The notes under the pieces are model-generated. The model was not told the DNA's origin. It ran no database searches and was given only the letters and a program-made list of their open reading frames with translations. A DNA stretch of 64,000 bases from Avena insularis (Eukaryota > Streptophyta > Magnoliopsida > Poales > Poaceae): the NCBI GenBank assembly GCA_023614405.1, contig CM042685.1:231425661-231489660 (forward strand), in the 5' to 3' direction. The stretch's first letter is position 1, and the number at the start of each line of letters is the position of its first letter. Positions 11,342 to 23,900 of the stretch are shown one piece after another. A program made the position numbers and the translations under genes.

Positions 11342-12540
11342 CCAACCCTATGATAACCCCCAACAATCCTCCCTAGACAAAGGTTTTCTTCCACTTTGCA
11401 TATATGTATTTTCGAGAGTAGTTCATCATTTGCTTGCCCTGCCTTCTCATGTACTAGTATATTTTTATGCAAGGCATGGAAGATGATGTACTGCACAATG
11501 TGAATCGATTCCAACGAAAACTGAGGAGTTTTGGACATTCATATGTAGCCCCGATCGGCATAGCACAACTAGTACAGAAACATGGCTATTTGCTGCATCT
11601 TGCTTGTGTTATTTGATGATTGATTTGCTGCACTGCAATTTGCAGAAGCAGGTGCATGATCATGTCCTTTCCAAGGAGGTTCACATCACAAATATTTAGC
11701 AGTGTGCTAGTAATGCAGTCATTTATAGGAACCAAACATAAGTATGGTGCATGGCCGAAGCTAAGATTAGGCTTCTCCAACAGGATTTGGACACGGCCAC
11801 TCGGTGGATCAGATAATTGAACCCGGGCTGGATTTCTATGATTGAAGATAGCCTTGATGCTGTCGATGATCTTCAGAAGTTAGTGGCTGAAAATCGCGTT
11901 CCCAATCCAGCTGATGCACATTTCAATGACATCAACTAGACGGTCTTGGAACATGTGAAAGGACAAGAAGAGATTCTCCGAGCATCTTTGCAGGCAGATG
12001 ATTTTTGAAGGGGGATGCAAGACCGCCATGCGAATAGATTGTTATTTCCAATATTGAGGATGACTTTCCTTGTCTTGTTAGCCTGATATTTTCTTTTCTT
12101 ATGTGTTGCCAGTACGTTATGGTAACAACGTATTTGGCCCGCTGTTATGAAACATATAGTACTTGCTGCATCTAGACAATATATCTTGGTAGCCATTCGA
12201 AAAATAGAAAAAACAACATTTTCCACCAGAATGTTGAAATCTTATCATGCACTTTTGTTTAGATCCATAGAACCACGTTTTGAAGAAAATTAACACATTA
12301 CCATTAAAGGTAGTCCATCTTAAAAAAGAAATAAAAAAGAAAAGAATGGTAGTCTGAGCTCAATGACCATGTACTTTTGCCCATTATGTGCATAAATATG
12401 TGCAATTACTTGTGTTACCCCAAGTCAAACTTTTAGACTGTATATACTAGTAGAGTATACAAAAAATTAGCTGAGGGACAGAACACATGCTGAAACCACT
12501 GCTTTCACCAAGCAGTTAATAATAATTTTAACTCTGCGCC
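11342..12540 (+). other. Degenerate transposon-like segment with possible exon remnants
   Basis: Mostly AT-rich. A plus-strand stretch at about 11740-12060 reads as helical, acidic peptide pieces (for example DSLDAVDDLQKLVAENR) interrupted by stops, ending before the promoter-like start of the next gene. This looks like the tail of a decayed coding gene, possibly a coiled-coil transposon protein, but I cannot name it. No CACTA left terminus was found here. Confidence 0.25.
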
Positions 12541-13007
12541 AGAAACAACCGCCGAAATGGCTCCCACGTCCAATATTCAAAAGCGGTATGAAATTTCCAT
12601 ATCGCCGTTCGGTCCAGAAATAAGGCGCCAAAGGCCATTCCTCGAAATTGTTTGTCTTGCATAATTCAAAATTTCAATCCCGTGCCCATTAGGCCAAATC
12701 CCTGGAGATCACCTCGTAACACAACAGTCGTGCCCCTTCCGTCCCATCTCTCCTTCACAGCCTCTCCACCGGCTACATAGCGACCGAATATGTTTTACTA
12801 GCTCCCTTGTCTAGCAATCCAGAGGTTGCTTCCCCGCCCCGACGCCGGGCCGCACCAGATCACCTCCTCCATACCCAAGGTCCATGGCGCCGGAGCCAGC
12901 TCAGCAACGCCGTCACCAGTGACACCATCGCAGCTTCATTCGATCCACTTCCCCCAACTCCACGGCACTGGATCTCCTTCCCCGACCTTGTCTACGGTGC
13001 TGGAGAG

Positions 13008-16000
13008 ATGGCAAGAAAAACCCGCTCAGCCGTGAATGGCGAGGTCGTAGCTCGCCATAAGACTGTTAAAGGCAAAGCCAACGGTAGGAAATCACGTAAT
13101 CACGGTCACAAAGGTAGTTCATCGCTTGTTTCACAGCCGTCTCGCACTGTTTACATTCATATGTTTGTCATTATTCCTTTAGAGCTTTCAACTTCTTGCT
13201 AGCACTGTACTAATTTGCTCCACTACACACACTTCACTCTGAAATCTCATAAGGTATTTTTTTGCTCATGCATGGAAGCTGCTTTAGGGCCGACTGATAA
13301 GGGAGAATGGAAGGTTTGGGAAGATACATTACTGAATAATTCCAAACATGCAAGGTCGCTCGGCTTGCGGATACTTAGATCTTTTGTAGCTACCACCACC
13401 AATCATGAAGGCTAGGTTTCTGAAGCAGAATCTAATCCTCGAGATGGAAAAAACCCCGATGGAGACCTGACTCAGGAAGATGGATTAGTCGAGAACACCC
13501 CCCTAGTCCGCCCGCTTGTCCACCCCCCAAGGTGCTTGCTATGTCTTGTCATTGAGATAGTTGTTGCATCTTCCATATTTTGTACCTCAAATCCACCAAA
13601 TGTTGTGCAATGCCAGCTGCTTAGTTCATGCATCATATATGTTCATCTTGTCTTGCCTTACTGTTCTTCTATTCTATCTGCGTCTCATTATACATAGGAC
13701 TTTCAAAGATGAATGTATCGTTTATGTGTGTCAGGAATCAGCTGTTTCACCTAAGACCCTTTCAGATACCAGTAGGGAGAAAAATTATGTCCAACAAGTG
13801 TCTGATTCAGCATTAGTTTCTGTTGATGAACAATACCTCGAGGGAGACATCACTCAGGAATTTGGACCCGTTGAGGACCTCCCCCATAGTATGCCCGCTT
13901 GTCCACCCCCCAAGGTGCTTGCTCTGTTTTTTCATTGTGATATCTGTTGCATCTTCCATGTTTGCTATCTCAATCCAACCAAATATTCTGCAATGCCCTC
14001 TGCCTAGTTCATGCATCATATATGTTTAGCATGTTTTTCCTTATTGTTCTTATGTTCCATCCGCGTATCATTACATACAGAACTATAATTGATTGAATTA
14101 TTGTTTATGTGTGTTAGGAATCATCTGGTTCAGGTACCAAACCTGAAGCGTCGACAAGCGGCCCTGCTAATGCTACAGGTGGAACACAAACACAAGCCAG
14201 GAAATACAATAAACGAAATTCAGGAAACTCGCATAAGGCTAAAAATGCTTATGTTGGCAGCACACCATAGGTTCCAGTCGATATAGACGCAGCAAATACT
14301 ATTCCACACATTGCACAATCATAAATTGCCAATCCAGATAGCCATGAACAATTGGCAGCTCAACTAGTTTCGACGTCTATTGGCCTAAATCTGCTGGCAC
14401 AACACCAACAAGCTAGCGATGATCACCCGCGTGTTGATCATCCGGCCGCCAAACAAGGTATGTGTTCCAACGCTTATCGTTGCATGCTCCCTTATGTATA
14501 CCATGATAGCCTGATGTAACAGTTGAATTGGCAGCTATACGAAGATTTAAGAAAAGGGGGCCAACGGTAGGAAAAAAGCTTGAATCTCAAATTTCTAGAG
14601 CGCAATCTAGATATTGCATCAATTATATTGTGCCTGGCAAGCAAAGGCCAGAAGATCCAAAAGAATCTGCTTTCCTAGCATCAGAAATAGGCGTTTTTTG
14701 TCAAGAATGATATTCCCATATTTGCATCGTTCAAGCTCCACAAACATACCTCTGACCATTACAATTCATTACTCCAGAAGTTAGATGTAACTCATGGTGC
14801 TTTGTCCCATGCCTTCAAACTTGTTGTTGGTTCTATTCTAAGTCACATAACACATCAACTGTTCAATTCTTGTCGACAGACAAAATTCAACTTCGATCGG
14901 GATAATAGGGATGTAGAGTATGTTCTCATGGACATGTTCTCATGTTCTTTGCACTAGTAGCACCATAGGATAAAGAATAAATACTTTAATGGTAAGGCAA
15001 GTAATAAGGATATTCAAAGAACGTCTCCTATGGAACATTCTATAACTAACCAACAGTGGATAGATCTTCTCGACCACTAGTTTGATCCAAAGATTACGGT
15101 ATGGTTTGTGAAGACCAAGACCGGATCACATTCAAAATACCTATTTGTGCATTTGTATCGCTAGTTTCCTATTGCAAATGAACGCTGAGAAAAATAATAT
15201 GAATCGTGTTGCACAATGCTTAACAAACTGAACTGGATATCATGCATTGGTTGGGCACCTGAGCGCAAAAGTAAGGATAATTAGTTTTTAATCTTGTAGA
15301 GTCTTTGTGCTTCTTATATTTTGATCATGTGTTCCGCCCATGTTGCAGAAAGTTGCGATAAGTCTGCAGCAAAAATTTGAGGCATGCCAGACGAGCAAAA
15401 AAGAAGGGCTCAATCCCTTTGTTAAGAGTGTTATTGTCAGTCTTTTGTTCTATTGATATTTTGTGATGACACTCCCTCAGTGATTTATATATTACAGTTG
15501 GATGTGCAACACTTCCTGAACTACTTCCGAGTTTTCTTTTAATTTAATTACAGTAGAAGATTTCCATCTAGCGTGAGTTTAAGTTTTGAACGGTACAAAG
15601 AGTTGTCTTGTGATATCATCCACCTAGCGATGAAGAAACAGACAGATGCGATGTTGGTATAGTCCTGTTATTAAGTGTTATTAAGTGTTAGTGATAAACT
15701 TATTATCAGATAAATAGTATGCTTTTACTACAGTGTATATGATGTGTAATCAGCCATGCTAACTTATAAGATTTGTTCATAGACAAGTTAAATGTGTTGT
15801 CTGCATGTTCCTCTATAGTGGATTCTCTTCTCTCACTAATGTCTACCAACCAATAACCTTACAGATTGAATTGAACGAGGAGATTGCAAAACCTAGGAAA
15901 GACGGTCTGGAACAAAACCAAGAAGAATGTCTAGAAACATTTAACATGGTACTAAAAGGCGAAGGTCATCGTAAAAGTACGTTCCTGCGTAATGCTAGGT

Positions 16001-16146
16001 TGTCGCAGTCCAAGTCGGTGTATTTGTCTTATCAGGAAGAAATTGTAGCCGTACGGGTTGAAAAGCAAGTGCAAAGACGAACAATCGATGAGATGAGACA
16101 GAAACTATTAGCAAGTGATGCGGGGTTGAAGATGTTACAAGATTAG
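13008..16146 (+). pseudogene. Decayed Ptta/En-Spm (Transposase_24-like) gene
   Basis: A multi-exon gene remnant. The probable start is the ATG at 13008, giving a basic N-terminus (MARKTRSAVNG) with a GT donor after about 13112. Later pieces read: an acidic exon present twice (13464-14128), a serine/glycine-rich exon ending at a GT near 14457, then KKRGPTVGKK and FLASEIG (about 14535-14700), FVKNDIPIFASFKLHK, an IQRTSPMEHS...QWIDLL segment, and a C-terminal exon (15861-16146) containing QKLLASDAGLKMLQD then TAG. The RGPT opening, the conserved SEIG core and the basic/coiled C-terminus fit the plant Ptta/En-Spm family, a CACTA-borne DNA-binding protein. Several stops and frame breaks make it inactive. 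Family call is moderate; an unrelated accessory transposon gene is the alternative. Confidence 0.5.
13464..14128 (+). repeat. Tandem duplication of an exon-intron unit (~381 bp apart)
   Basis: 13464-13745 and 13845-14128 are two diverged copies of the same unit. Each holds an acidic exon with ccgcttgtccacccccca-like bases followed by aaggtgcttgct (the exon/GT border), an intron with gttcatgcatcatatatg, and the next acceptor with gtgt(c/t)aggaatca. The offset is 381 bases at the start and 383 at the end. Confidence 0.7.
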
Positions 16147-17115
16147 GATAATTCTCCAGAACTCATAGATGAACAGACTCTTCTAAATTGAAGATGAGCC
16201 CTGACAATGACAAGTGAGTACAGTGGTCGTGTGAAATGGTTCCTACTACTAAGCTCAGGCTGTGTTTGGGGCCATGTAATAACAAAAATCAAGGCACTAT
16301 TTGTTTTGCATCATGTTTTTATCTGTTCATGCTATGCTCCATGCACAAAAATCCTGCGCCCGAACCTCACTCTCTCAAGCCTTGGATTCGTGAACCTCAC
16401 AAGGGTTTTTTATTCTTTGGACAAACTGCCAAATTCAAAATCTCAGTCGATCGACAAAACCTACCGCCTACCCTGTTTGAATCGGAGATTTTGTATCCAA
16501 TTTTGTTTGCCAGTATGGTAAGTGTTCGATGACCAGCCTTTAATTCATACGAAAAGAGTACCATTAGTATTATTCCCTGGACGCTTTCAAAATTCAAAAA
16601 TCTTAGTCGAGCGGAAAAACCTTCCGCCAACCCTGTTTGAATCAGAGGTATCCAATTTTCATTATGGATGATGACCAGTTGATGTCAAACTCGACATTCA
16701 ATTCCTGAAGAGGGATATACCCCTTTTTTCTATTATTGCTTGGACGCTAGCCAAATTAAAAATATTAGTCTGCGCATTAACTGTGGTCATGGATGATCAG
16801 TTGATGTGACTCTGGGACTTGAATTCCTGGATAGATAGCGTACGGTCTACTAGATTTTTTCTATTATTTCTTGAACACCGACAACAAAATTTAAAATCGT
16901 AATCGAGCGGAAAATTCCCCACTAACTTAGATGCGTTTTGTGCGCCACCATTTCAAACATTTGAGGCAAAATCTCCCACTGTTGGAGTACCATTTTTATA
17001 GTACTATTATTATTAGATGGATGCTAGCCGATTTTAAAATCTCAATCGAGCGGCAAAACCATCCACAAACCTTCCCGCCCCTCTGTTTCAAAAAGTTTGA
17101 GCCAAGATCTCCCAC

Positions 17116-17118
17116 CGG
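17116..17118. repeat. CACTA target-site duplication, left (cgg)
   Basis: Three bases before CACTAGTAGG, identical to 19930-19932. Confidence 0.85.
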
Positions 17119-18049
17119 CACTAGTAGGAAATGGTCTATCAGTGGCGCACCGAATAAGAGGTCAGTTACGCACTAGCCATGCGCCATGCATATTACGCCA
17201 CTAATAATATTTATCTGTATGGCGCTGCCAGTGCACCAAGGATAGGGATGGCGTCGGACGCACCTCCTCTTAAATGCGCCCACGGATAATATCGATGGCG
17301 TTAGTTTTGGCATCTTGCGACGACCAGGTGCACCACTGAACAACAAAACGGTGCGCCACTGATTGTTCGAGTGTTTTTTTATTTATATAACAGTTAATTA
17401 TACAACAATACAACATGCATACCAATCAAAATAATGATCCAAAGTGCAATATACAACACTATACAACAATCAAAATAATCACACCACTGGACAAGTATAC
17501 AGCAATCAAAATAATGACATTAGATCACATTACAAATTGGATCACATTATAAATATCATGACAATACAAATAGAGCTATAACCCTATGATTGAATAGAGG
17601 ATAATGGCGACGACGGTGAGCAACACCTCGACCATGATCGAGATCAATCTTGTACCCCTGTGTATATACCACGTACCACTTCGCCATCCCTGTAGACAAG
17701 GAATACATAGACAAGGCATATATGTTATACAATGAAGGCACACATAGACAAGTCAACAGTCCCTATATATTCCTATAACATACAGAATATTCCTAACATG
17801 CAGAAGTGATGGTGAAGTGATATATTTCAAATTAATCACATGCATGGTGAAGTGATGGTGAAGTGATATATGACTGATAGATGCCTCAAAATGGAATAAA
17901 GGCACAATTGCCATTTTTGGTTGCATTTGCTAGTGAGCATCTTTGAACTATGCATTGTTCTACTTGTGTGTGCATGCTCTTGTCCATAGGTGATCTTGTT
18001 TGTCAATAAAAGCCAGCACACACTCTGCATCGACATTTCATTCCCAGCA

Positions 18050-18388
18050 ATGGAGACCAAGTTTTACTCAAGGAGGAGAAGCAATGCAGAGAAGGAGGAG
18101 ATTAAGGATGCAAAGGCACTTGAGAATATGGGTGACGTGCCACTAGATGATCCAAGAATAGTGGAGCATTAAGCCATTTGCCAAGGTGTGTTCAAAATAG
18201 GAACTCGTATACCTGTAGTAGTTCCATCAAGGTTGCTTTCTGAGATCAAAGCAGCTAGTGCATTGTTATTGATTAACAAAGGCGTTTAGTATTTCAAAGA
18301 TCGAATCGCGATGCTGAAGAAGAAGAAGGTGGAGTTTGGTGAAGGAAGTAGCAGATAGAAGAATATCGAAGGGAAGTTTGTTCTATGA
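18050..18388 (+). pseudogene. Unidentified ORF inside the CACTA element, three in-frame stops
   Basis: From an ATG at 18050 one frame runs 113 codons to a TGA at 18386-18388 and is interrupted by TAA after codon 40 and by two TAG codons. The readable parts are charged and helical: EKEEIKDAKALENMGDVPLD near the start, then a less charged VVVPSRLLSEIKAASALLLI stretch, then a lysine-rich KKKKVEFGEG segment. I do not recognise the family. The uniform frame across the stops argues that it was once coding, either a transposon protein piece or a second captured gene fragment. Confidence 0.35.
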
Positions 18389-19145
18389 ATAAAATACAAC
18401 TACTAGAGCTATTGTAGTACTTGTATATGCTTGTAGCAGGATGATGTGTATGTGATTGTAGCAGTATGTGTTTGGTTCCCAATAATCTCTGATTGTGTTT
18501 TAGAATATGTATGTGGCAATTTTACTTTGACTTGGCATTTTATTCATGTCACCCATTTTACTTTTGAAAAGCTACCAAACATGGCACAAGGTCACATGGC
18601 CAAGGTGGCCTCGAGTAGGCATGGTTAGGGAGGGGTGGTGGTTTAGGTTAGCAAGAGAGGGGTGTGGGTTGGTGGTGGTGTGGCTTTGGCTTGGCCAAAC
18701 CGAAAGGGAAAAGGGTAGGGCTAGGGTTATGTTAGGTAGATAATTAGATAAGTTTCTTGCAAAGTTTAGTTTGGGCAAGACTAGACTTTTCTATCCTGAA
18801 TTCTTAGTATGTGATGACTACCAGACTAAAAGAGACAATTAAACAAGAAACTATACTTAGAATAAATCATAATTCAGTTCAAATGAGTGCGACCAAGTAA
18901 CAAAATCTAATATATGGATACACCTGTTCAAATGGTTACACATGTTGTATTCTATTTAGATCTAATATGTCGTGAAAAGGACACCTTATCTAGCTAAGAA
19001 CATGCATGCTGCATCTAGCAGATCTCAAACTAGAAATATTCGCATATAAGCATATCTAACACAACAAGTAGAACATGGCATCTGGCATATCTAAACTAAA
19101 ATTGGGAACAAAACGAACAAGGGTTGTAGTAGTAGTAGATATACC

Positions 19146-19421
19146 TTGCTCATGGTGACGGAGTCATTGACGTTGATGGCGGGGAAGAGGGGTGCGCCAG
19201 ACTCCCCTACATCAGGTAGAGCCTCTTGACACTGGTGGCGGTCTCCTCAGATACACCGATGAACCTTGGCCTTCTCGAACTCCTCCTCGGCCTTGACGCC
19301 CTCGTGGATGAGCAGCTTGGCATCGCCGCCATCGTCAATGATGAGGTCGGGCCCTCCGCCCTCTCCCCAATCGAGGCAGCACTCGGTGCACCACTAGTAC
19401 TCACCGAGCGTCTCGCCATGC
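19146..19421 (-). pseudogene. Captured S-adenosylhomocysteine hydrolase fragment
   Basis: On the minus strand three consecutive pieces match plant S-adenosyl-L-homocysteine hydrolase, the enzyme that removes the methyltransferase by-product AdoHcy. Piece one reads GETLGEY, a stop, then [18 protein letters not shown] and [15 protein letters not shown]. Piece two reads [18 protein letters not shown]. Piece three reads PLFPAINVNDSVTMSK, ending at a GT that could be an old splice donor. Between pieces one and two roughly 40-50 residues of the normal enzyme are missing, and each junction changes frame. The NAD-binding domain is absent. It lies wholly inside the CACTA element, so it is a transduplicated gene piece and cannot make enzyme. 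Confidence 0.85.
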
Positions 19422-19424
19422 AAT

Positions 19425-19458
19425 GAGGTCAGGCCCGACGCCCTCTCCCCAATTGAGA
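19425..19458 (-). repeat. Second partial copy of the hydrolase LDWGEG...GPDL segment
   Basis: gaggtcaggcccgacgccct followed by ctccccaattgag repeats, with a few changes, the block at about 19341-19374. It is a small internal duplication next to the captured fragment. Confidence 0.6.
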
Positions 19459-19929
19459 GTCACGTGCGATGGCGGTGGAGCGCTCCTGCATGGAGAAGAT
19501 GTTGTAGGAGCGCCACCGGACCTCGGCGACATGACTGGCTAGGGGAGGAGGGGGTTGGTGGGATGGATCTGGGCGAGGGGATGGGAGGAATGAGGAGGCA
19601 GATCGTTCTAGGGTAAGGGTAAGATAGGAAAGGAAGGGGAAGGAGAGAGAGGAGGGCATAAGGGGGGCGCACGTTATTTCAGCTAAGTCTCCAAACTCAG
19701 TGGCGCGTGCGTACTCCGTGCGCCATAGATATACATGCAATGGATGCGGTCGACCACCATGCTATGGGGCCCACTTATGCGTGGTGCACTGATCTGGCTG
19801 TGCGCCACGGTTATGTGCAGGTAAATGGCGCATAGACAACTTCCTGCGCCACTGATAATTACCCGTGGGGCACCCTTCTTACATGCGCCACGGGTATGGG
19901 CCCTGTGGATAAGTCTTTCCCTACTAGTG

Positions 19930-19932
19930 CGG
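19930..19932. repeat. CACTA target-site duplication, right (cgg)
   Basis: Three bases after the terminal CTACTAGTG, identical to 17116-17118. Confidence 0.85.
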
Positions 19933-20143
19933 GTAGTACCATTTTATTAAAATAGAATATGAGTGCTAGCCAAATTCAAAATCTCAATCGAGCGGCAATA
20001 TCACACATCGACCTTGAAGCATTTCACGCTCCTCTGTTTCAAAAACTTTTGACTGTAAAATTCCCATTCTACCCTTTGTTCATACGAAAAATGTGCACGC
20101 TAAAGTCGGTATCTTGGGGGCACGATTGTAATTTGTTTCATGT

Positions 20144-20758
20144 TTGCCTCTATGGTCCCTATTTGCGCAATTTTTCCCGCCGGCCCTCCCAAAAATCCCA
20201 AGCTCCCATGTCCCCTCCACGACCACCGCGCGCACCGTCCGGTGGCAATTCCATGGCGTCCTGAGCCGCTTGAGCTACGGTCTCGTGCACCGCCGCGGAG
20301 CCGCTTCACCGGCACCCACCCTACTGGATCTAGTTCACCGGGCTTCTATGCCACGACAGCGGAGCTGCGGTCTCTTTCACCATGCCGATGGCATCATCAA
20401 CTGCCCAAGCTCTACTGACCTGCCGCCGAATGCTACCCAATCATACCGGAGCCGCCTCACCGGTGTCTACCGGATAGGATCTAGTTCAACGAGTTCCATG
20501 TCCACCGCTCCAGACCAGCTGAACGGGCGTTGTCGTTCACTACACCGGATCTGCCTCAGCGACTCTCTCGTCTACCATGCCGGATCTGCTTTAGCGTCGC
20601 TCTCTTCCGCCATGCTCAAGCCAACATCGACTGCCCAAGATCTGCTTCCCCGACCACCCAAGATATACTTAGCCGCAACCGCGGCACCCTCGGTGACATG
20701 CACGCCACTCGCACGGTACCAACGATGCTTAGACGCCTCTCCGACCGAGGTAACCTAA
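20144..20758 (+). other. GC-rich open frame of uncertain coding status
   Basis: A 204-codon open frame in a locally GC-rich block. The predicted peptide is low-complexity, rich in Ser, Pro, Arg and Ala, with no domain I recognise. The DNA contains an imperfect internal repeat (gagccgcttcaccgg near 20298 and gagccgcctcaccgg near 20449, each followed by a ggatctagttca block). Its base composition resembles the leader of the Ptta-like gene at 12810-13000. It may be the 5' leader or first exon of a transposon gene; overlapping open frames in other phases suggest composition rather than coding. Confidence 0.2.
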
Positions 20759-20929
20759 TCTCCAACACCATTTTTTTTTCTCAGCCATATAGCAGGTTAA
20801 AGCCTATCGCAATAAACTTCATTTTGTAATCATGCTAGTACATACAAGTCATTGGGCATGCATGTTCTTTGTGCTACATACAAGGTCACTAGACATGTTT
20901 TTTTGCATTCGCTGCTCTACAAATTTCAA

Positions 20930-23900
20930 GTAATGCACATGTTAGTTATTTTGTCATGCACATGTTATTAGCTACTCCCTACAACAGTAATTGTCTGCTA
21001 TTGTGTAGTTTTTGAAAAATGTAAAGTTGGTGAAAAATATTAGTGTGGATTCCCTGCTCCATAGTTACGGAATCTACCTGGTTCGTCCTGAGCTAAGTTC
21101 CTGCTATTATTTCCTCCTTGGTATCGTTTTGCTATCATGTAGTACCTGTTTAAACTCATCATACTAGTTCGATAATAATATTGTTGTTGCTATCTGGATC
21201 TTTAAAAGATGCAACACTGACTATTTGTTTTTTCTTTGCATAGAGCTCAAAAGGGAACACTGAACATGTTGGTTTGCACGGCCTCTTCTACAGGTTCACA
21301 AGCGCGATGTCATTGTTTCCTTATCTGGTGCTAGTTTATCCTAAGCAACGACATAACTATCATCTACTGTGTAGTTCATTCGTGGTTTGCGTTTCTGCTC
21401 TGTAAGTTCTGGCATGATGCCATTATAATTTCTGTCTCGTTCATTCTTAGCTACTCCTACGAAAGTAACTGCATGCCCATTGTGTAGCTCACCGAAAATT
21501 CTGAGTCACCCAACGTCTCTTGCATTCCAGGATATACTACTGCTTCCATATATATTTGTTGAAATGACCTGGCTATTTTATATTTGGTGAAATTCTAGGA
21601 AACACTCTATCTGATTGCTCAATTCATCTATAGGCACACTTGTGTAATGCTTGCTTGTCCTGTTCTATAGGTTCACAAGCAATGCCATTATATTTCATGT
21701 CTTATGGTTCGTCCTAAGAAGCGACATAGCTATCCTCTACTGTATATACCGTTCATTAATAGTTTGCATTATTGCTCTACAAGGTCTCGTATGATGCCTT
21801 TATAATTTCTATTTGGTTCCTAGCTACGACAGTAACTGCATGCCCATTATGTAGCTCATCACGAATTCTGGGTCACCCAATGTCTCTTGCATTCCAGGAT
21901 AATTGACTTCTTCCATATATATTTGTTGAATTGACCTGGCCAGTTTATATTTGCTAAAATTCTAAGAAACACTTTGATTGATTGCTCATTTCATTTTTAT
22001 GCACACTTGTGTAATGCTTGCATGTCCTCTTCTACAGGTTTGCAAGAGACTCCATTATATTTCTAATCTGGTGTTGGTTCATCCTAAGAAACGACATAAC
22101 TATCCTCTACTGTGTAGTTCATTCATGGTTTGCGTTCCTGCTCTGCAAGTTCTCGCATGATGCCATTATAATTTCTATCTCGTTCATTCTTAGCTATGAA
22201 AGTAACTGCATGCTTATTCTGTAGCTCACAGCAAATTCTGAGTTACCCAATGTCTCTTGCATTCCAGGATATACTACTACTTGCATATATATTTGTTGAA
22301 ATGACATGGCTGGTTTATATTTTCTGAAATTCTAGGAAACACTCTGTTCGATTGCTCAATTCATTTGTAGGCACACTTGTGTAATGCTTGTTTGTCCTGT
22401 TCTATAGGTTCATAAGCAATGCCATTATATTTCATATCTAATGGTTCCTCCTAAGCAGCGACATAGCTATCCTCTATTGTATATATAGTTAATTCATACT
22501 TTGCATTCTTGCTCTACAAGTTCTCTTATGATGCCTTTATAATTTCTATGTGGTTCCTAGCTACGACAGTAACTGCATGCCCATTGTGTAGCTCACCGCA
22601 AATTCTAGGTCACCCAACGTCTCTTGCATTCCAGGATAAATGACTGCTTCCATATATATTTGTTGAAATGACCTGGCCAGATTATATTTACTGAAATTCT
22701 AAGGAACACTTTGATTGATTGGTCATTCCATTGTAGGCACACTTCTCTAATGCTTGCTTGTCCTCTTCTACAAGTTCGCAAGAGATGCCATTATATTTCT
22801 AATCTGGTGATGGTTCATCCTAAGCAACGACATAATTATCCTCTAAAGTGTAGTTCATTCGTGGTTTGTGTTCCTACTCTGCAAATTCCCGCATGATGCC
22901 ATTATAATTTCTGTCTCGTTCATTCTTATCTACAAAAGTAACTGCATGCCCATTGTGTAGCTCACCGTAAATTCTGAGTCACCCAATGTCTCTTGCATTC
23001 CACGGTATACTACTGCTTCCATATATATTTGTTGAAATGACATGGCTAGTTTATATTTTCTGAAATTCTAGAAAACACTCTGTTCGATTGCTCAATTCAT
23101 TTGTAGGCATACTTGTGTAATGCTTGTTTGTCCTGTTCTACAGGTTCACAAGAAATGTTATTATATTTCATGTCTAATGGTTCGTCCTAAGCAGCGACAT
23201 AGTTATCCTCTATATATAGTTCATTCGTGGTTTGCATTCTTGCTCTACAAGTGCTCTTATGATGCTATTATAATTTCTATTCGGTACATAGCTACGATAG
23301 TAACTTCATGCCCATTGTGTAGCTCAACGCAAATTCTAGGTCACACAACGTTTCTTGCATTTCAGGATAAACGACTGCTTCCATATATATTTGTTAGAAT
23401 GAACTGGCTAGTTTATATTTGCTGAAATTCTAAGAAACATTTTGATTGATTTCTTATTTCATTGTATGCACAATTGTCTAATGCTTACTTGCCCTTTTTT
23501 ACAGGTTCGCCAGAGACGCCATTATATTTTTAATCTGGTGTTGGTTCATCCTTCAGCAACGACATAACTATCCTCTACTGTGTAGTTCATTTATGGTTTG
23601 CATTTCTGCTCTGCAAGTTCTGGTATGTAATTTCTATCTAGTTCATTCTTAGGTACAACAGTAACTGCATACCATTGTGTAGCTCACCGAAAATTCTGAG
23701 TCAACCAACCGCCTTTTGCTTTCCAGGATATACAACAGCTTCCATATATATTTGCTGAAATAACCTGGCTAGTTTATATTTGCTGAAATTCTAAGAAACC
23801 CTTTGGTTGACTGCTCATTTCATTGTAGGCACACTTGTCTAATGCTTGTTTGTCATGTTCTACAGGTTCACACGCGATGCCATTATATTTTGTATCTGGT

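Larger units (their letters stand above)
17119..19929. mobile_element. Non-autonomous CACTA transposon (2811 bp)
   Basis: The left end is CACTAGTAGGAAATGG, and the right end reads inwards CACTAGTAGGGAAAG. It is flanked by a perfect 3 bp duplication, cgg at 17116-17118 and 19930-19932. Subterminal zones on both sides carry many copies of tggcgca/tgcgcca motifs, as CACTA elements do. The pre-insertion site can be read from the neighbouring tandem repeat unit, which has atctcccactgttggagtacc where the flanks join to atctcccaccgggtagtacc. There is no transposase frame, so it depended on another element. It carries a decayed ORF (18050-18388) and a captured hydrolase fragment (19146-19421). Confidence 0.92.
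16425..20060 (+). repeat. Degenerate tandem repeats (~125-160 bp), split by a CACTA element
   Basis: Six units share a core like ccaaattcaaaatctcagtc plus gagcggcaaaacc, with cores near 16431, 16591, 16751, 16881, 17031 and 19971. Spacings are about 160, 160, 134 and 144 bases; the last is about 126 once the 2811 bp CACTA insert and one TSD copy are removed. Units also share cctgtttga, atctccca and agtaccattttta elements. No coding signal. Function unknown; they may be subterminal repeats of the larger CACTA element. Confidence 0.6.

Noticed and set aside
20144..20829. Overlapping long frames as a protein-coding gene
   Set aside because: Several phases are open at once in a GC-rich, Ser/Pro/Arg-rich stretch; more likely a leader or composition effect.
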